This document shows, piece by piece, positions 54,205 to 64,000 of a stretch of 64,000 bases of DNA. The stretch covers positions 5,286,967-5,350,966 of the forward strand of contig OX457047.1 in NCBI GenBank assembly GCA_949752735.1. Direction: 5' to 3'. The position numbers were made by a program, and so were the translations under genes. Position 1 is the stretch's first letter, and every line of letters begins with the position of its first letter. Below the pieces are notes generated by a model. It did no database searches. It saw only the letters and a list, made by a program, of their open reading frames with translations, and was not told the DNA's origin. The stretch comes from Lumbricus terrestris (lineage: Eukaryota > Annelida > Clitellata > Crassiclitellata > Lumbricidae).

Positions 54205-54420
54205 GTAAGTATGTGGAGTTGCTATATCACTCCTTCAAGTTCTACTCAGAAGAGCTTCCGACTACAGCGCGGACACTGAATTGGAGTTTCACGCCAATGC
54301 GTTTAGCAATTGCCAGTTAACGACTTGTTCAATGTGCCTACGAGGCGACTTGAGATGGACTCGAATCTGCAACTCTCCGGCTGCAAGGCAACGAACATAC
54401 CCACTACACCACCGCCCCCC
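54205..54420 (-). mobile_element. tRNA-headed SINE
   Basis: Reverse copy with tail, GGAGTTTCACGCC body, degenerate B box (GACTCGAATCTG) and a head ending CACCACCGCCCCCC. Confidence 0.8.
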
Positions 54421-54699
54421 GCAGCAGCACATAGGAACCAATGCGCCGTGACACTCTGCCACGATGTGCGTTTATCTAGGTCTATGGAAAAGCTGGCAAT
54501 AAAAAAATTATTAACATTTTCACTTCCAATGATTACAAGGAAATCGGGTAAAGTGGCAAAAATAGCGAGAGATAACGAATCAAACGCCATTAGCACCGCT
54601 CTCTGACTATTGGAGCCGCGTCTAACCCTACTCACTCTTTCGTTGTCCCCGCATTGTCTACTACAGCGACCTAAACGAAAAACTACCGGCTGATCAAAT

Positions 54700-54935
54700 A
54701 ATAATATTCATCATGATCATCATGAACCATGGGCTCAACGCCCGTAGGTGTCTGACGCCATTTAGCATGTTCTTCCATTGTTCTCTTTCCAGTGCGATGT
54801 GGCTCAGCTTCTGCAGTGATGTTCCGCGCCAGTCTATTAAATCATCCGCCCATTCTCTATGAGGTCGCCCTCTTTTGTTTTGTCCGTCCATCATTCCAAA
54901 CACCAATGTCTTTATTTTCCTGTCATTGCTCATTC
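54700..54935 (-). pseudogene. RTE-like LINE 3' end
   Basis: Minus-strand frame GRPHREWADDLIDWRGTSLQ...LEREQWKNML, followed by a short tail of ATGATGATCATGATG repeats. The GRP-R-W-DD block and the triplet-repeat terminus are typical of RTE-like LINE 3' ends. Confidence 0.75.
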
Positions 54936-55083
54936 GGCATAATTATGTGACCGAACAGACCCAGTTTCCTACGGATTATACTCTGCATCATGCTTTCCTT
55001 GAGGTGTATGCGATTGTACAGTTCTACGTTAATAATATTATTGGCCCCATAAACATGTCCGACACAAGTGTAATTTCATCGTC

Positions 55084-55720
55084 TTGCGTATATACAATAT
55101 GTACTCTACAAGACCGCATGCACATTGCACAATAGCCACTTCAATAGTTCATTCCAAACTCGACTACTGCAATTCGCTCTTTCATAGAATTGATTATAGT
55201 CAAATTAAACCCCTGCAAACTATCCAGAATGCTCTTACCCGCGCATTCACTAAGACTCCAAAACATCACCACATAACACCTGTTCTCAAGTCTCTTCATT
55301 GGCTAAAAGTCCCTCAGCGCATTCATTACAAAATTGTTTCTCTAACCTACAACGCTCTTCAAACCTCTCAGCCATCCTACATTCGTCAACAAATCACCAT
55401 CCAACCGCCCAAATTTATTCGCTCATCGTCATATCTTTCTCTCTCTCGGCCTCCAGTATCATCCTCTCTGAAATTCTGCAACCGCTCCTTAGTCCACGCT
55501 CCACCAGCTCTTTGGAACGGACTTCCAACATATCTCCGCTGTTCGCTCATCCTCCTATCTCTCCAATCTCCCCTCCAATTCCAACCTCTCCTCCGCTTGC
55601 AATCCCATCTGCTGCACTACATTCACGTCTGAAAACCGAACTCTTCAAGCTGTCCTACCCAGATTTCAATCAGGTTCCATCATCCAACTACCAACATCAC
55701 CCACAACCACCGTAGCACCA
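55084..55720 (+). pseudogene. LINE C-terminal fragment (L2/CR1-like), one frameshift
   Basis: SIVHSKLDYCNSLFHRID, LQTIQNALTRAFTKTPK, HITPVLKSLHWLKVPQRI-YK and PPALWNGLP follow the order seen after RT in L2/CR1-like LINEs. A frame change near 55540 carries on to SRLKTELFKLSYPDF at the C terminus. The RT itself is missing. Confidence 0.8.
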
Positions 55721-55895
55721 CGCTGTCTCCTGGGCTTGACCTCCCGGGATTTTGACCTGGGACAGGAACGAACACGGCTGCTCTAGCTATTGCGGACTTG
55801 ATTTGAAAAAGCGACGGTGAATAAGCTGGTCTCCCTGACGTGGCTTTTGTAGGCGCTGAGAAATTCTTGAAGATTTACATTACATTACAATACCC

Positions 55896-57290
55896 TTGAC
55901 CACGGGTGCATTGTGGGGACATTCGTTGAGGACCACGTAAACCACGTATATATAATTTTCACCATGGGTGCATTGTGGGGACATTCGTCGAGGACCACGT
56001 AAACCACCTATATATAATTTTCACCATTGGTGGATTGTGGGGACATTCGTCGAGGACCACGTAAACCACCTATATATAATTTTCACCATTGGTGGATTGT
56101 GGGGACATTCGTTGAGGACCACGTAAACCACCTATATATAATTTTCACCATTGGTGGATTGTGGGGACATTCGTTGAGGACCACGTAAACCACCTATATA
56201 TAATTTTCACCATTGGTGGATTGTGGGGACATTCGTCGAGGACCACGTAAACCACGTATATATAATTTTCACCATGGGTGCATTGTGGGGACATTCGTTA
56301 AGGACCACGTAAACCACCTATATATAATTTTCACCATGGGTGCATTGTGGGGACATTCGTTGAGGACCACGTAAACCACCTATATACAATTTTCACCATG
56401 GGTGCATTGTGGGGACATTCGTTGAGGACCACGTAAACCACCTTTATATAATTTTCACCATTGGTGGATTGTGGGGACATTCGTCGAGGACCACGTAAAC
56501 CACCTATCTATAATTTTCACCATGGGTGCATTGTGGGGACATTCGTTGAGGACCACGTAAACCACGTATATATAATTTTCACCATTGGTGGATTGTGGGA
56601 ACATTCGTCGAGGACCAAGTAAACCACGTATATATAATTTTCACCATGGGTGCATTGTGGGGACATTCGTTGAGGACCACGTAAACCACCTATATATAAT
56701 TGTCACCATTGGTGCATTGTGGGGACATTCGTCGAGGACCACGTAAACCGCCTATATATAATTTTCACCATGGGTGCATTGTGGGGACATTCGTTGAGGA
56801 CCACGTAAATCACGTATATATAATTTTCACCATGGGTGCATTGTGGGGACATTCGTCGAGGACCACGTAAACCACCTATCTATAATTTTCACCATGGGTG
56901 CATTGTGGGGACATTCGTCGAGGACCACGTAAATCACCTATATATAATTTTCACCATGGGTGCATTGTGGGGACATTCGTTGAGGACCACGTAAACCACG
57001 TATATATAATTTTCACCATGCGTGCATTGTGGGGACATTCGTTGAGGACCACGTAAACCACCTATATATAATTTTCACCATTGGTGGATTGTGGGGACAT
57101 TCGTTGAGGACCACGTAAACCACCTATATATAATTTTCACCATTGGTGCATTGTGGGGACATTCGTCGAGGACCACGTAAACCACCTATATATAATTTTC
57201 ACCATGGGTGCATTGTGGGTACATTCGTTGAGGACCACGTAAACCACGTATATATAATTTTCACCATGGGTGCATTGTGGGGACATTCGT
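55896..57290 (+). repeat. 62-bp tandem array, about 22 copies
   Basis: Unit: CCATGGGTGCATTGTGGGGA, CATTCGTTGAGGACCACGTA, AACCACCTATATATAATTTT, CA. Binary variants recur (GGGTGCA/TGGTGGA, TTGAGG/TCGAGG, CACCTAT/CACGTAT) in shuffled combinations, consistent with unequal exchange. Confidence 0.97.
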
Positions 57291-57370
57291 GACCACCTTC
57301 ACCACTAAAATATTCAACACTTCATAGGCCTTTACTTATATTTTTGCGTTATTTTTAGGCCATGGTATCA

Positions 57371-57470
57371 TAGACCGGGGTGAATAATATCCTACTCCTC
57401 GGGGATAATGTCCGGGGCTATAATTGTACGGGGAATTAATGTCCAGGTGGATAATGTCTGTTTCCCACTG
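57371..57470 (+). repeat. Imperfect GGGGATAATGTCC repeats
   Basis: Four diverged copies around GGGGATAATGTCCGGGG (57400-57420) at irregular spacing. Confidence 0.6.
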
Positions 57471-57549
57471 CTAGTAGTCACATTGAAAAACACCCTGTTT
57501 TATTCCTGTAATGAAAAAACGACGTTCAGAATGGCACTCGTATTCGTGA

Positions 57550-58117
<568 letters not shown>

Positions 58118-59109
58118 AATGACAAAGCATGCAAAGAAATGCAAAAAAGAAGACAAGAAATGTATGAAAATAGAAAATAAGAGCAAAAAACGGAGTGCAA
58201 AGAGGAATGAAAGGAAAAAGAACAGAAACTTTAAGAAGAATGCAAAGCAGAGAGAGGGAGGGGCAGAGAAAGAGGTCTACTAGAGCTTCGAAGACAATTT
58301 ATTATTTTTGCACTGCCTTAAGTCTAGGCCCAGTTCTCTAAATTTCTTTCCAATGTTTTACCAGAACTCGTTTTACAAACTGCCAGAAGTCGAATGAGTC
58401 GAGGCCATTAATTTTGGACGCAATCAGAAACAAGCTCGACTGTAACAGTAGATGAGCGGGCGTCATAAACCATCACACCAGACGTTGTTAGGTAATTCAG
58501 CGTTCCTCACCATGTGTAATTATTATGCTATAATGATGTGATAGACGATGAGACGAACGTTAGCACCTTGGCGCTTCTCTCTAATTCTTATGGCCGGGAA
58601 ACAGCGATTGTCGCTTTCATTTAGTCTAACAGAGATAAAATAATAATTTTGTATATAAGGAGGCATAGATAGATAGACCTACATGTACACGGTTACAGAC
58701 AGTAACCAGACACAAATTCTCACAGGCAAACAGTCAAACAGGCAGCGTGGCACACAGACAAAAACAGAGAAACAGAATTATAGGCCACTGACAGAATAGG
58801 TAGAGATGCACTTGAGCAAGTAAGAGCAGACAGACAGGTATTGATACACAGGCGCTACAGAGGTTCACAAATTATTGTCAAACCACAGCCGTTCTAAGAC
58901 GCTCTCTCACGCATAACCGTTTTAGTCACATACTATGTGAAACAATGAAGAGAGAGAGAGACATAAAAAGACACACAGACGGAGACAGATACACTGACAG
59001 ATTATTATACGATTCATAAAGAAATATTATTAGTGATATTGAATCCCAACCTTCTCTCTCATTACAGCTAAAGAAAGAGTCACAGACACTTAGGCAGAGC
59101 AGGGCCGTA
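58118..59109. other. No recognised gene
   Basis: An A/G-rich stretch at 58130-58290 and CAGACA/AGACAG-rich sequence at 58690-59000. No coding or structured repeat supported. Confidence 0.45.
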
Positions 59110-60094
59110 TTAACCCTCAGGCTACCAAGCTTTTTTGTAACACTGACTACCAAGGGGGGGTGGTTACCACCCCCCCTGGATTTTGGGTTTGGTTTGAGAT
59201 ATCATAACTTGTAATACACCATTTGATTCAGCATTCATTTCTGCACAAAATGGTATATTTAGGTTTAGAAAATATGAAGGCACCTCGAAATTATGAATTG
59301 TTTACCATGGGTACCCGTCGATTCCACAAAATGTATACTTACGCATAGGGAATATATTAGATTCTGTGTGTTTTATACATGATTTATATATAAAAAGTAG
59401 TTTACAAATAATAAAGTCCAATACTAAACTATAAAAACTAGTAATAAGTTTGTTTTATGTTAAATCAAAACAAAAAACATGTTATAGATGTTGAAAAACG
59501 TTTACGCAGACTTATCGGTTCGCGTTGCAAAAAAACCCAACATTTTTATACATTTTAATTTATTTTGAGCACTTCCGGTCATCCAATTTTAAATTATTTA
59601 GTATTAAAAAATAGCCCTAAATGCCCTCTACGGAATGGCATAATTTATTTATATTAAAAAATAAATTATGGATAAGTTATAATAGAAAAAACATGACAAT
59701 TTTATGAAAATAAAACACCTTTATATATATTTTAATTTATTTTGAGCACTTCCGGTTGGCAAAAGACAACTCAATGAGCATGGAAATGTAGCCCCACATT
59801 CCCTCTATAGAATGGTATAATTTGTGTCTCTTAATATTAAGGGGCGGAAAAGTTACAGACGATATTCTAGGGGGGGGTGGTATCCACCCCCCCCCCTTGG
59901 TGCCTTTGGTATTTCGGGTGTAACTTTTGAACGGTAGGGGGCATCATAAAAAGTTTTAGCTCAAAATGTGTCCCAATGAACCCTCTACAGCTACTAATTT
60001 TTTTTCAAAATTTTATTCCAGACGGAACGCGTTTGATTTGCGAAAAACCTAGGGGGGGGTGGCAACCACCCCTCCTTGGTAGCCCGAGGGTTAA
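59110..60094. mobile_element. piggyBac-like non-autonomous element, full length (family c/f)
   Basis: TTAA at 59110-59113 and 60091-60094. Termini are CCCTCAGGCTACCAAG and, reverse-complemented, CCCTCGGGCTACCAAG. Subterminal G-run/C-run palindromes are GGGGTGGTTACCACCCC (left) and GGGGTGGTTGCCACCCC (right), and a third, internal one is centred near 59882. The ~200-bp interior block with TTTGAGCACTTCCGG is duplicated. No transposase. Reference copy for 5788, 36719, 46845, 49505 and 40288. A 16-bp duplication (TAACCCCTTTACCGGC) follows at 60092-60123. Confidence 0.85.
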
Positions 60095-60269
60095 CCCCTT
60101 TACCGGCTAACCCCTTTACCGGCTATTAAAATTTTGAAAACTTACTCTTTCGGCGAATAATTTTTCTGGGGAAAAATTTAAAAAAGGATGCAAGTAACTG
60201 AAAATTTTTTTTCAACACTATATTTATTAGCTAAAATCTTAGTCATTGTCTTTAAATTAAGCAAGTCGT

Positions 60270-60530
60270 AGTCGTCGTCGTCATCATTGTCGTCGTCAAT
60301 TATAATCCTTCTGCTATGCATCATAATCATAATCATCATCATCATCACCATCATCATCATCATCGTCGTCGTCGTCGTCGTCGTCATCGTAGTCGTCGTC
60401 GTCGTCGCCGCCGTCGCCGTCATCGTCGTCGTCGTCATCGTCATCGTCGTCGCCGTCGTCATCGTCATCATGGTCGTCATAATCATCATTATCATCATCG
60501 TCATCATCATAGCCATAATTATATTCATTA
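60270..60530 (-). repeat. GAC/GAT triplet array
   Basis: TCG/TCA triplets on the plus strand (GAC/GAT on the minus), with the densest block at 60340-60480. Confidence 0.95.
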
Positions 60531-61040
60531 TCTGCTTTGCCGTTATCATGATGGTTTTCGTCATAATTATCATTTTAGTCGCTGTCATCATCAAAATTCA
60601 TAGTCATTATTGTTTCCAGCTGTCTTTATGATGGTTATGGGACTGTTTAAAGTATGGTTGAAACAATAACAGAAGTGATTGTTTTGTAGTGAAAACTCAG
60701 ATCTGGTGACGTTTTATGTGTGTTGTGACTTGTGCGAATAATATTACCTAATTGTGGAATAACTTTGCAATCTTGGATGTTGCGTGTGTGCGCTGGTGTG
60801 TGTGTCTTTGTGCGTAATATTGTGTAAGCTTATTGTGGCAAAAAAAGCAATCTCAGGATAATCTAAAATTATGGGCCTCAACTCATATTCAGCCATAAAA
60901 CGCTTCAGCCATTTGAATTGCTGACAATGCCAGAGTAGCCTAATGTTATTTGTATTAATGCCACACTCTGTCCATTATTTTAATTTCGTTTCAGATCATA
61001 TAAATTGGAATTGCAATAATAATATCAGAGTAGTATCTGC
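60531..61040. other. No recognised gene
   Basis: Nothing supported. Confidence 0.4.
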
Positions 61041-63913
61041 ATTCATTCATTCATTCATTCATTTAAGGCATTTATATAGCGCTTCTTCAAGAGTATCTAC
61101 TCAGAAGCGCTCCCGACCCAACCACGGCTAAAGAGAACAGTCTTAAGAGCAGAGTAGAACGTAGTCTCAAAGGCTCTAGGCACTAGACGTAATTCCACAG
61201 GAAGCCCATTCCAGGTTGTAGGGCCAACGACAGAAAAGGCACGGCGCTGCGTAATAGAAGTGCGTGCCAGGGGGACAAGAAGCTCAGCCTGTTTAGAAGA
61301 GCGGAGAGAGCCACGGCGCTGGATGTTTAGGGTGGAGCAACAGAGTTCCTGTAAATAGACAGGGGCCACACCCGCGAGACAGCGCCAAACCAAGGAGGAT
61401 ATCCGGTAAGTGATCCTTTGTGAGAAAGGGAGCCAATGCAAGACGTCCCGCATATAGTCACTGACATGGCCGAATCTAGGGATGCGACCAACAAGGCGCG
61501 CCGCAGAGCGCAAGACCCGATCCAAGCACCCAACCCGAGTCACCGGAAGACCCACATAGAGGGCGCTGCAGTAGTCCAGACGAGAGACGACAAAAGAGTG
61601 GACTAGCGTTAAGGCAGCATTGAAGGTCAAAGAGCGGAGCACCACTCTAAGCTGACGCAATTGGTAATAGCAACTGCGGCATAGCAGGTTGATATGCCGC
61701 GTAAAAGTAAGTTCTTGGTCCAGAGTGACTCCAAGGTCCCGGACAGAGGAAGAGAAGGTAAACTGAGGGAATTCTTGAGCAAGAACCTTCAGGTCAATTT
61801 TGGCGAGCTGTTGGCGTGTGCCAAACCAAATAAATTGGGTTTTGGATGAGTTTAGCCGCAGGCGATTAGAGGACATCCAGGCCTCCAAAGCCCCCATTGT
61901 CCGGCTCATGACCCTAACAGTGGATAGGGCTGCTGGCGCAGAACAGTGCAAATACGCTTGCAGGTCATCCGCGTAGGATTGGCTCAGGACAGAAGAAGCG
62001 GCCAGGAGAGAACCAAGATCGGCAGTATAAATAATATATAAGAGTGGGCCCAGGACAGAACCCTGAGGCAGGCCAAACGGGGCAGGAACCCATGGAGTCC
62101 TGGTGGACCCGTAGACCACAGAAAAGGAACGGTCGTGGAGGAAGGAACCAAGCCAGTCGAGAAAGTTCCCAGAAAGTCCGAACGAGGTTGATAGGCGCCT
62201 ATGAAGGATATCATGATCAACAGTATCGAAAGCCGCACTCACATCAAATAGTGCTAAAAGGGTGACCTGCGATCGATCAATTGCCCCATAGATATCAGAA
62301 AGGAGGCGAACCAACAGGGTTTCCGTGGAGTGACCCTTACGAAAACCAGATTGAAAAATCGGCAGTAAATTGTTCACATCAAGATAAGCTGTTAATTGAG
62401 AAGCAACAATCTTCTCAATTACTTTAGACAGAAACGAAACGTTCGCAATGGGCCTAAAGTTGGCAGGATCAGACAAGTCCAGTCCTTCACGCTTCGGAAC
62501 AGGAACAAGGATGAACTTCTTCTGTGACGAAGGAAGAACTCCCTCTTGAAGAGAGCGGTTACAGAGGACTGTAAGGAAAGGAAGGAAGACGTCGATGAAC
62601 TCTTGCAGAAGGAATGATGGAAGAGGATCGAGGTCGCAGGTTTTAGGAGCTGAAGCTAAGATGATTCGCTTTAGCTCCTCGCTGGATATTGGATTAAGAG
62701 CTGAGAGAGAGCATCCCGTCGGAGGGAACTCTGGCGGAGGAGAGCCAGCCGTGCCATCGCGAACCGACTTAACTTTCGAGGTGAAGGCGTCCAAGTATTC
62801 ACCAGCTGTGAACAGCGGTGTAGCAGGTCGGCTTCCGGGATGAGACCGACCGAGAAGGTCATTGAATGTAGCCCAGAGCTTCCTGGGCTCTTTGGAGTGA
62901 TGGCTGATCTTATTCTCCCAATATAGTGTCTCCTTCTCCCTGTATCGACGGTGCATCTCTCGGACGAATTTCACCCAGTCAGCACGGTCGGCAGGCGATT
63001 TTGAACGTCTGTAGAGTCTCTCACGACGGCGAGCTTGACGTCGGAGAGCGCGACACTCGGCGTCAAACCAAGGCGTCAATCCAGAGCGCCGCATCTTGGC
63101 CGGATGAGAGGGAAGTAGTTTGTTGACGAGAGTCATCATAGAAGTCTCATATTCGTCGAAGACGTCAGCAACCGATGCATCTGACATGCTGGACGGGTCA
63201 GCGATGGCAGGAATGTTGAGAAGCGCCTGTCGAAACGCCAATCGATCCAACTTCCGCCAACTGCGCACCTCCCTGACAACGGAGAGCGGTGCATCGTGGA
63301 GAAATGGAACAGTAGCGACGATGAGACCATGGTCCGAAACGGTCGGAGGATCGATGTTGAGGTCGATCAGCGACGTGTCATCTCGAGTGATGAAGACGTC
63401 GAGCCATCCGCCGTATTGGTGGGTTGGTCCGCCAACGTGCTGCACCAAACCGAATTGCTCCATGATGGCACCGAACTCCACAACTGCAGGCAGCGTCGGG
63501 TCTTCGAGATGGAGGTTGAGGTCACCGGCGACTACGATTTGGGTGTTGTATAGAGCAAACTGCTCAAGTAGCGCGGTGAACTCTTCGAAGAACGCTTGCG
63601 TTGGCAGCGCTGAACCCGGACGATAGATGGTTATAACGGTGAGGGGTCCACGAGGTGACGAAACCGAGACGGCGAGTACCTCGAAGGTGGCTGGGAGGAC
63701 GGGTAGCACGATCCTCCGCACTGGCAAGGTGTCGCGATGGTAGACAACGATTCCGCCACCGGAGGAGTCCTCATCCGTAGCACCGGGTCGTGGAGAGTCG
63801 ACGAAGGCGTATCCAGGAGGTGAAGTAACATTGGTCAGTTTAACGTCAGTGGGTGTGGTATCAAAGACTATGAGCGTCGCCCTCCTCATTGATCCGTTGC
63901 TCGGGACTGGCAC
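61041..63913 (-). mobile_element. L2-type LINE, 5'-incomplete, fused to module M
   Basis: The element covers a 938-codon frame, a short 3' region with CTTCTTCAAGAGTATCTACT and GCGCTATATAAATGCC (minus strand), and an (ATTC)n terminus at 61041-61062. A TGAA-type tail plus the GCGCTATATAAAT block is an L2-clade hallmark. The 5' end stops inside the endonuclease and joins module M. Confidence 0.88.
61097..63913 (-). CDS. L2-type LINE endonuclease/reverse transcriptase, N-terminally incomplete
   Basis: 938 codons without a stop. Residues 1-28 derive from module M (PTDVKLTN). Residues about 30-205 are the back half of an AP-like endonuclease: PPGYAFVDSPRPG at 32-44, GGGIVV at 52-57, GDLNLHLEDP at 130-139, and catalytic SDHG at 193-196. 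The front half, with the usual N and E (TETW) catalytic residues, is missing. RT spans about 440-720: NFRPIANVSFLSKVIEKIV, FQSGFRKGHST, FDVSAAFDTVDH at 556-567, GLPQGSVLGPLLYIIYT, and YADD at 647-650. The C-terminal region has VLHWLPFSQRI and FSVVGPTTWNGLP. The intact RT frame implies a fairly recent copy. Without the endonuclease front it should not be autonomous. The start codon choice is arbitrary. Confidence 0.9.
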   Translation of the reverse strand: MPVPSNGSMRRATLIVFDTTPTDVKLTNVTSPPGYAFVDSPRPGATDEDSSGGGIVVYHRDTLPVRRIVLPVLPATFEVLAVSVSSPRGPLTVITIYRPGSALPTQAFFEEFTALLEQFALYNTQIVVAGDLNLHLEDPTLPAVVEFGAIMEQFGLVQHVGGPTHQYGGWLDVFITRDDTSLIDLNIDPPTVSDHGLIVATVPFLHDAPLSVVREVRSWRKLDRLAFRQALLNIPAIADPSSMSDASVADVFDEYETSMMTLVNKLLPSHPAKMRRSGLTPWFDAECRALRRQARRRERLYRRSKSPADRADWVKFVREMHRRYREKETLYWENKISHHSKEPRKLWATFNDLLGRSHPGSRPATPLFTAGEYLDAFTSKVKSVRDGTAGSPPPEFPPTGCSLSALNPISSEELKRIILASAPKTCDLDPLPSFLLQEFIDVFLPFLTVLCNRSLQEGVLPSSQKKFILVPVPKREGLDLSDPANFRPIANVSFLSKVIEKIVASQLTAYLDVNNLLPIFQSGFRKGHSTETLLVRLLSDIYGAIDRSQVTLLALFDVSAAFDTVDHDILHRRLSTSFGLSGNFLDWLGSFLHDRSFSVVYGSTRTPWVPAPFGLPQGSVLGPLLYIIYTADLGSLLAASSVLSQSYADDLQAYLHCSAPAALSTVRVMSRTMGALEAWMSSNRLRLNSSKTQFIWFGTRQQLAKIDLKVLAQEFPQFTFSSSVRDLGVTLDQELTFTRHINLLCRSCYYQLRQLRVVLRSLTFNAALTLVHSFVVSRLDYCSALYVGLPVTRVGCLDRVLRSAARLVGRIPRFGHVSDYMRDVLHWLPFSQRITYRISSLVWRCLAGVAPVYLQELCCSTLNIQRRGSLRSSKQAELLVPLARTSITQRRAFSVVGPTTWNGLPVELRLVPRAFETTFYSALKTVLFSRGWVGSASE

Positions 63914-63942
63914 TGGCAGAGTGCAACCAGTGGCGGAGTTAA
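63830..63942 (-). repeat. Module M at the 5' edge of the L2-type LINE
   Basis: Minus strand: CTCCGCCACTGGTTGCACTC, CCAGTGCCAGTCCCGAGC, GGAGGGCGACGCTC, CTGACGTTAAACTG, then LINE endonuclease codons begin without a gap. Elsewhere the same module is followed by CA-rich sequence. Confidence 0.85.
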
Positions 63943-64000
63943 TAATAATATCATGATGCCACGATGACAGAGTCGACCTAATTTGGCAGCGGCAGGTGAT

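Noticed and set aside
55896..57290. CRISPR-like periodic array
   Set aside because: The whole 62-bp period is conserved, with no unique spacers, and the context is eukaryotic.
60178..60631. Poly-His/Val/Met-Thr frames
   Set aside because: Translation of a GAC/GAT array.

Overview
The window looks like eukaryotic, repeat-dense intergenic DNA from an invertebrate animal. I found no host gene that I can name. The organism is inferred only from the transposable elements: L2-clade and RTE-like LINEs, tRNA-headed SINEs that share an L2-like 3' tail, many piggyBac-like TTAA elements, and an intact Ty3/gypsy element of the Gmr1 type (integrase ahead of reverse transcriptase). Gmr1-type elements were first described in deuterostomes, so a marine deuterostome invertebrate is a reasonable guess, not a demonstration.

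Layout. 0-9 kb: a decayed LINE RT, an hAT-like MITE with a perfect 8-bp target duplication, three piggyBac-like elements in a row, and a frameshifted RTE-like LINE. 9.2-18.7 kb: an old Ty3/gypsy remnant whose 3' LTR (TGTCACG...CGTGACA) is split by the Gmr1-type element at 11388-18166. That element has equal-length, apparently identical 448-bp LTRs, an ATCT target duplication and one unbroken 1604-codon Gag-Pol frame. 19-25.6 kb: a pair of inverted ~500-bp repeats around a broken L2 LINE, a 290-bp (AC)n tract and a second RTE-like fragment. 27-41 kb: more piggyBac-like elements, SINEs and LINE scraps, plus a stretch near 29.7-30.7 kb that reads like decayed or exonic coding sequence with tyrosine motifs. 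41.5-44.7 kb: a compound satellite block (16-, 73-, 156- and again 73-bp units). 45.4-50 kb: a GC-rich foldback element inserted in a piggyBac-like copy, and a decayed transposase-like coding region. 51-58 kb: 45-bp and 62-bp tandem arrays, GAT/GAC arrays, a cluster of TGACGTCA palindromes and a perfect 34-bp-arm hairpin. 59-64 kb: the best full-length piggyBac-like non-autonomous element, then a 938-codon L2-type LINE on the minus strand whose endonuclease front half is replaced by a ~110-bp module found about ten more times in the window.

The elements appear to depend on each other. The L2 LINE is the likely partner that mobilises the tRNA-headed SINE, because their 3' tails match. The piggyBac-like elements here are probably all non-autonomous; several keep only an acidic, transposase-like N-terminal stub. 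Only the Gmr1-type element looks capable of autonomous activity. Two things deserve most attention: this element, with its SCAN-like capsid and copia-like domain order, and the piggyBac-like families, which share CCCTC termini but carry a different G/C-run palindrome beside the terminus in each family.
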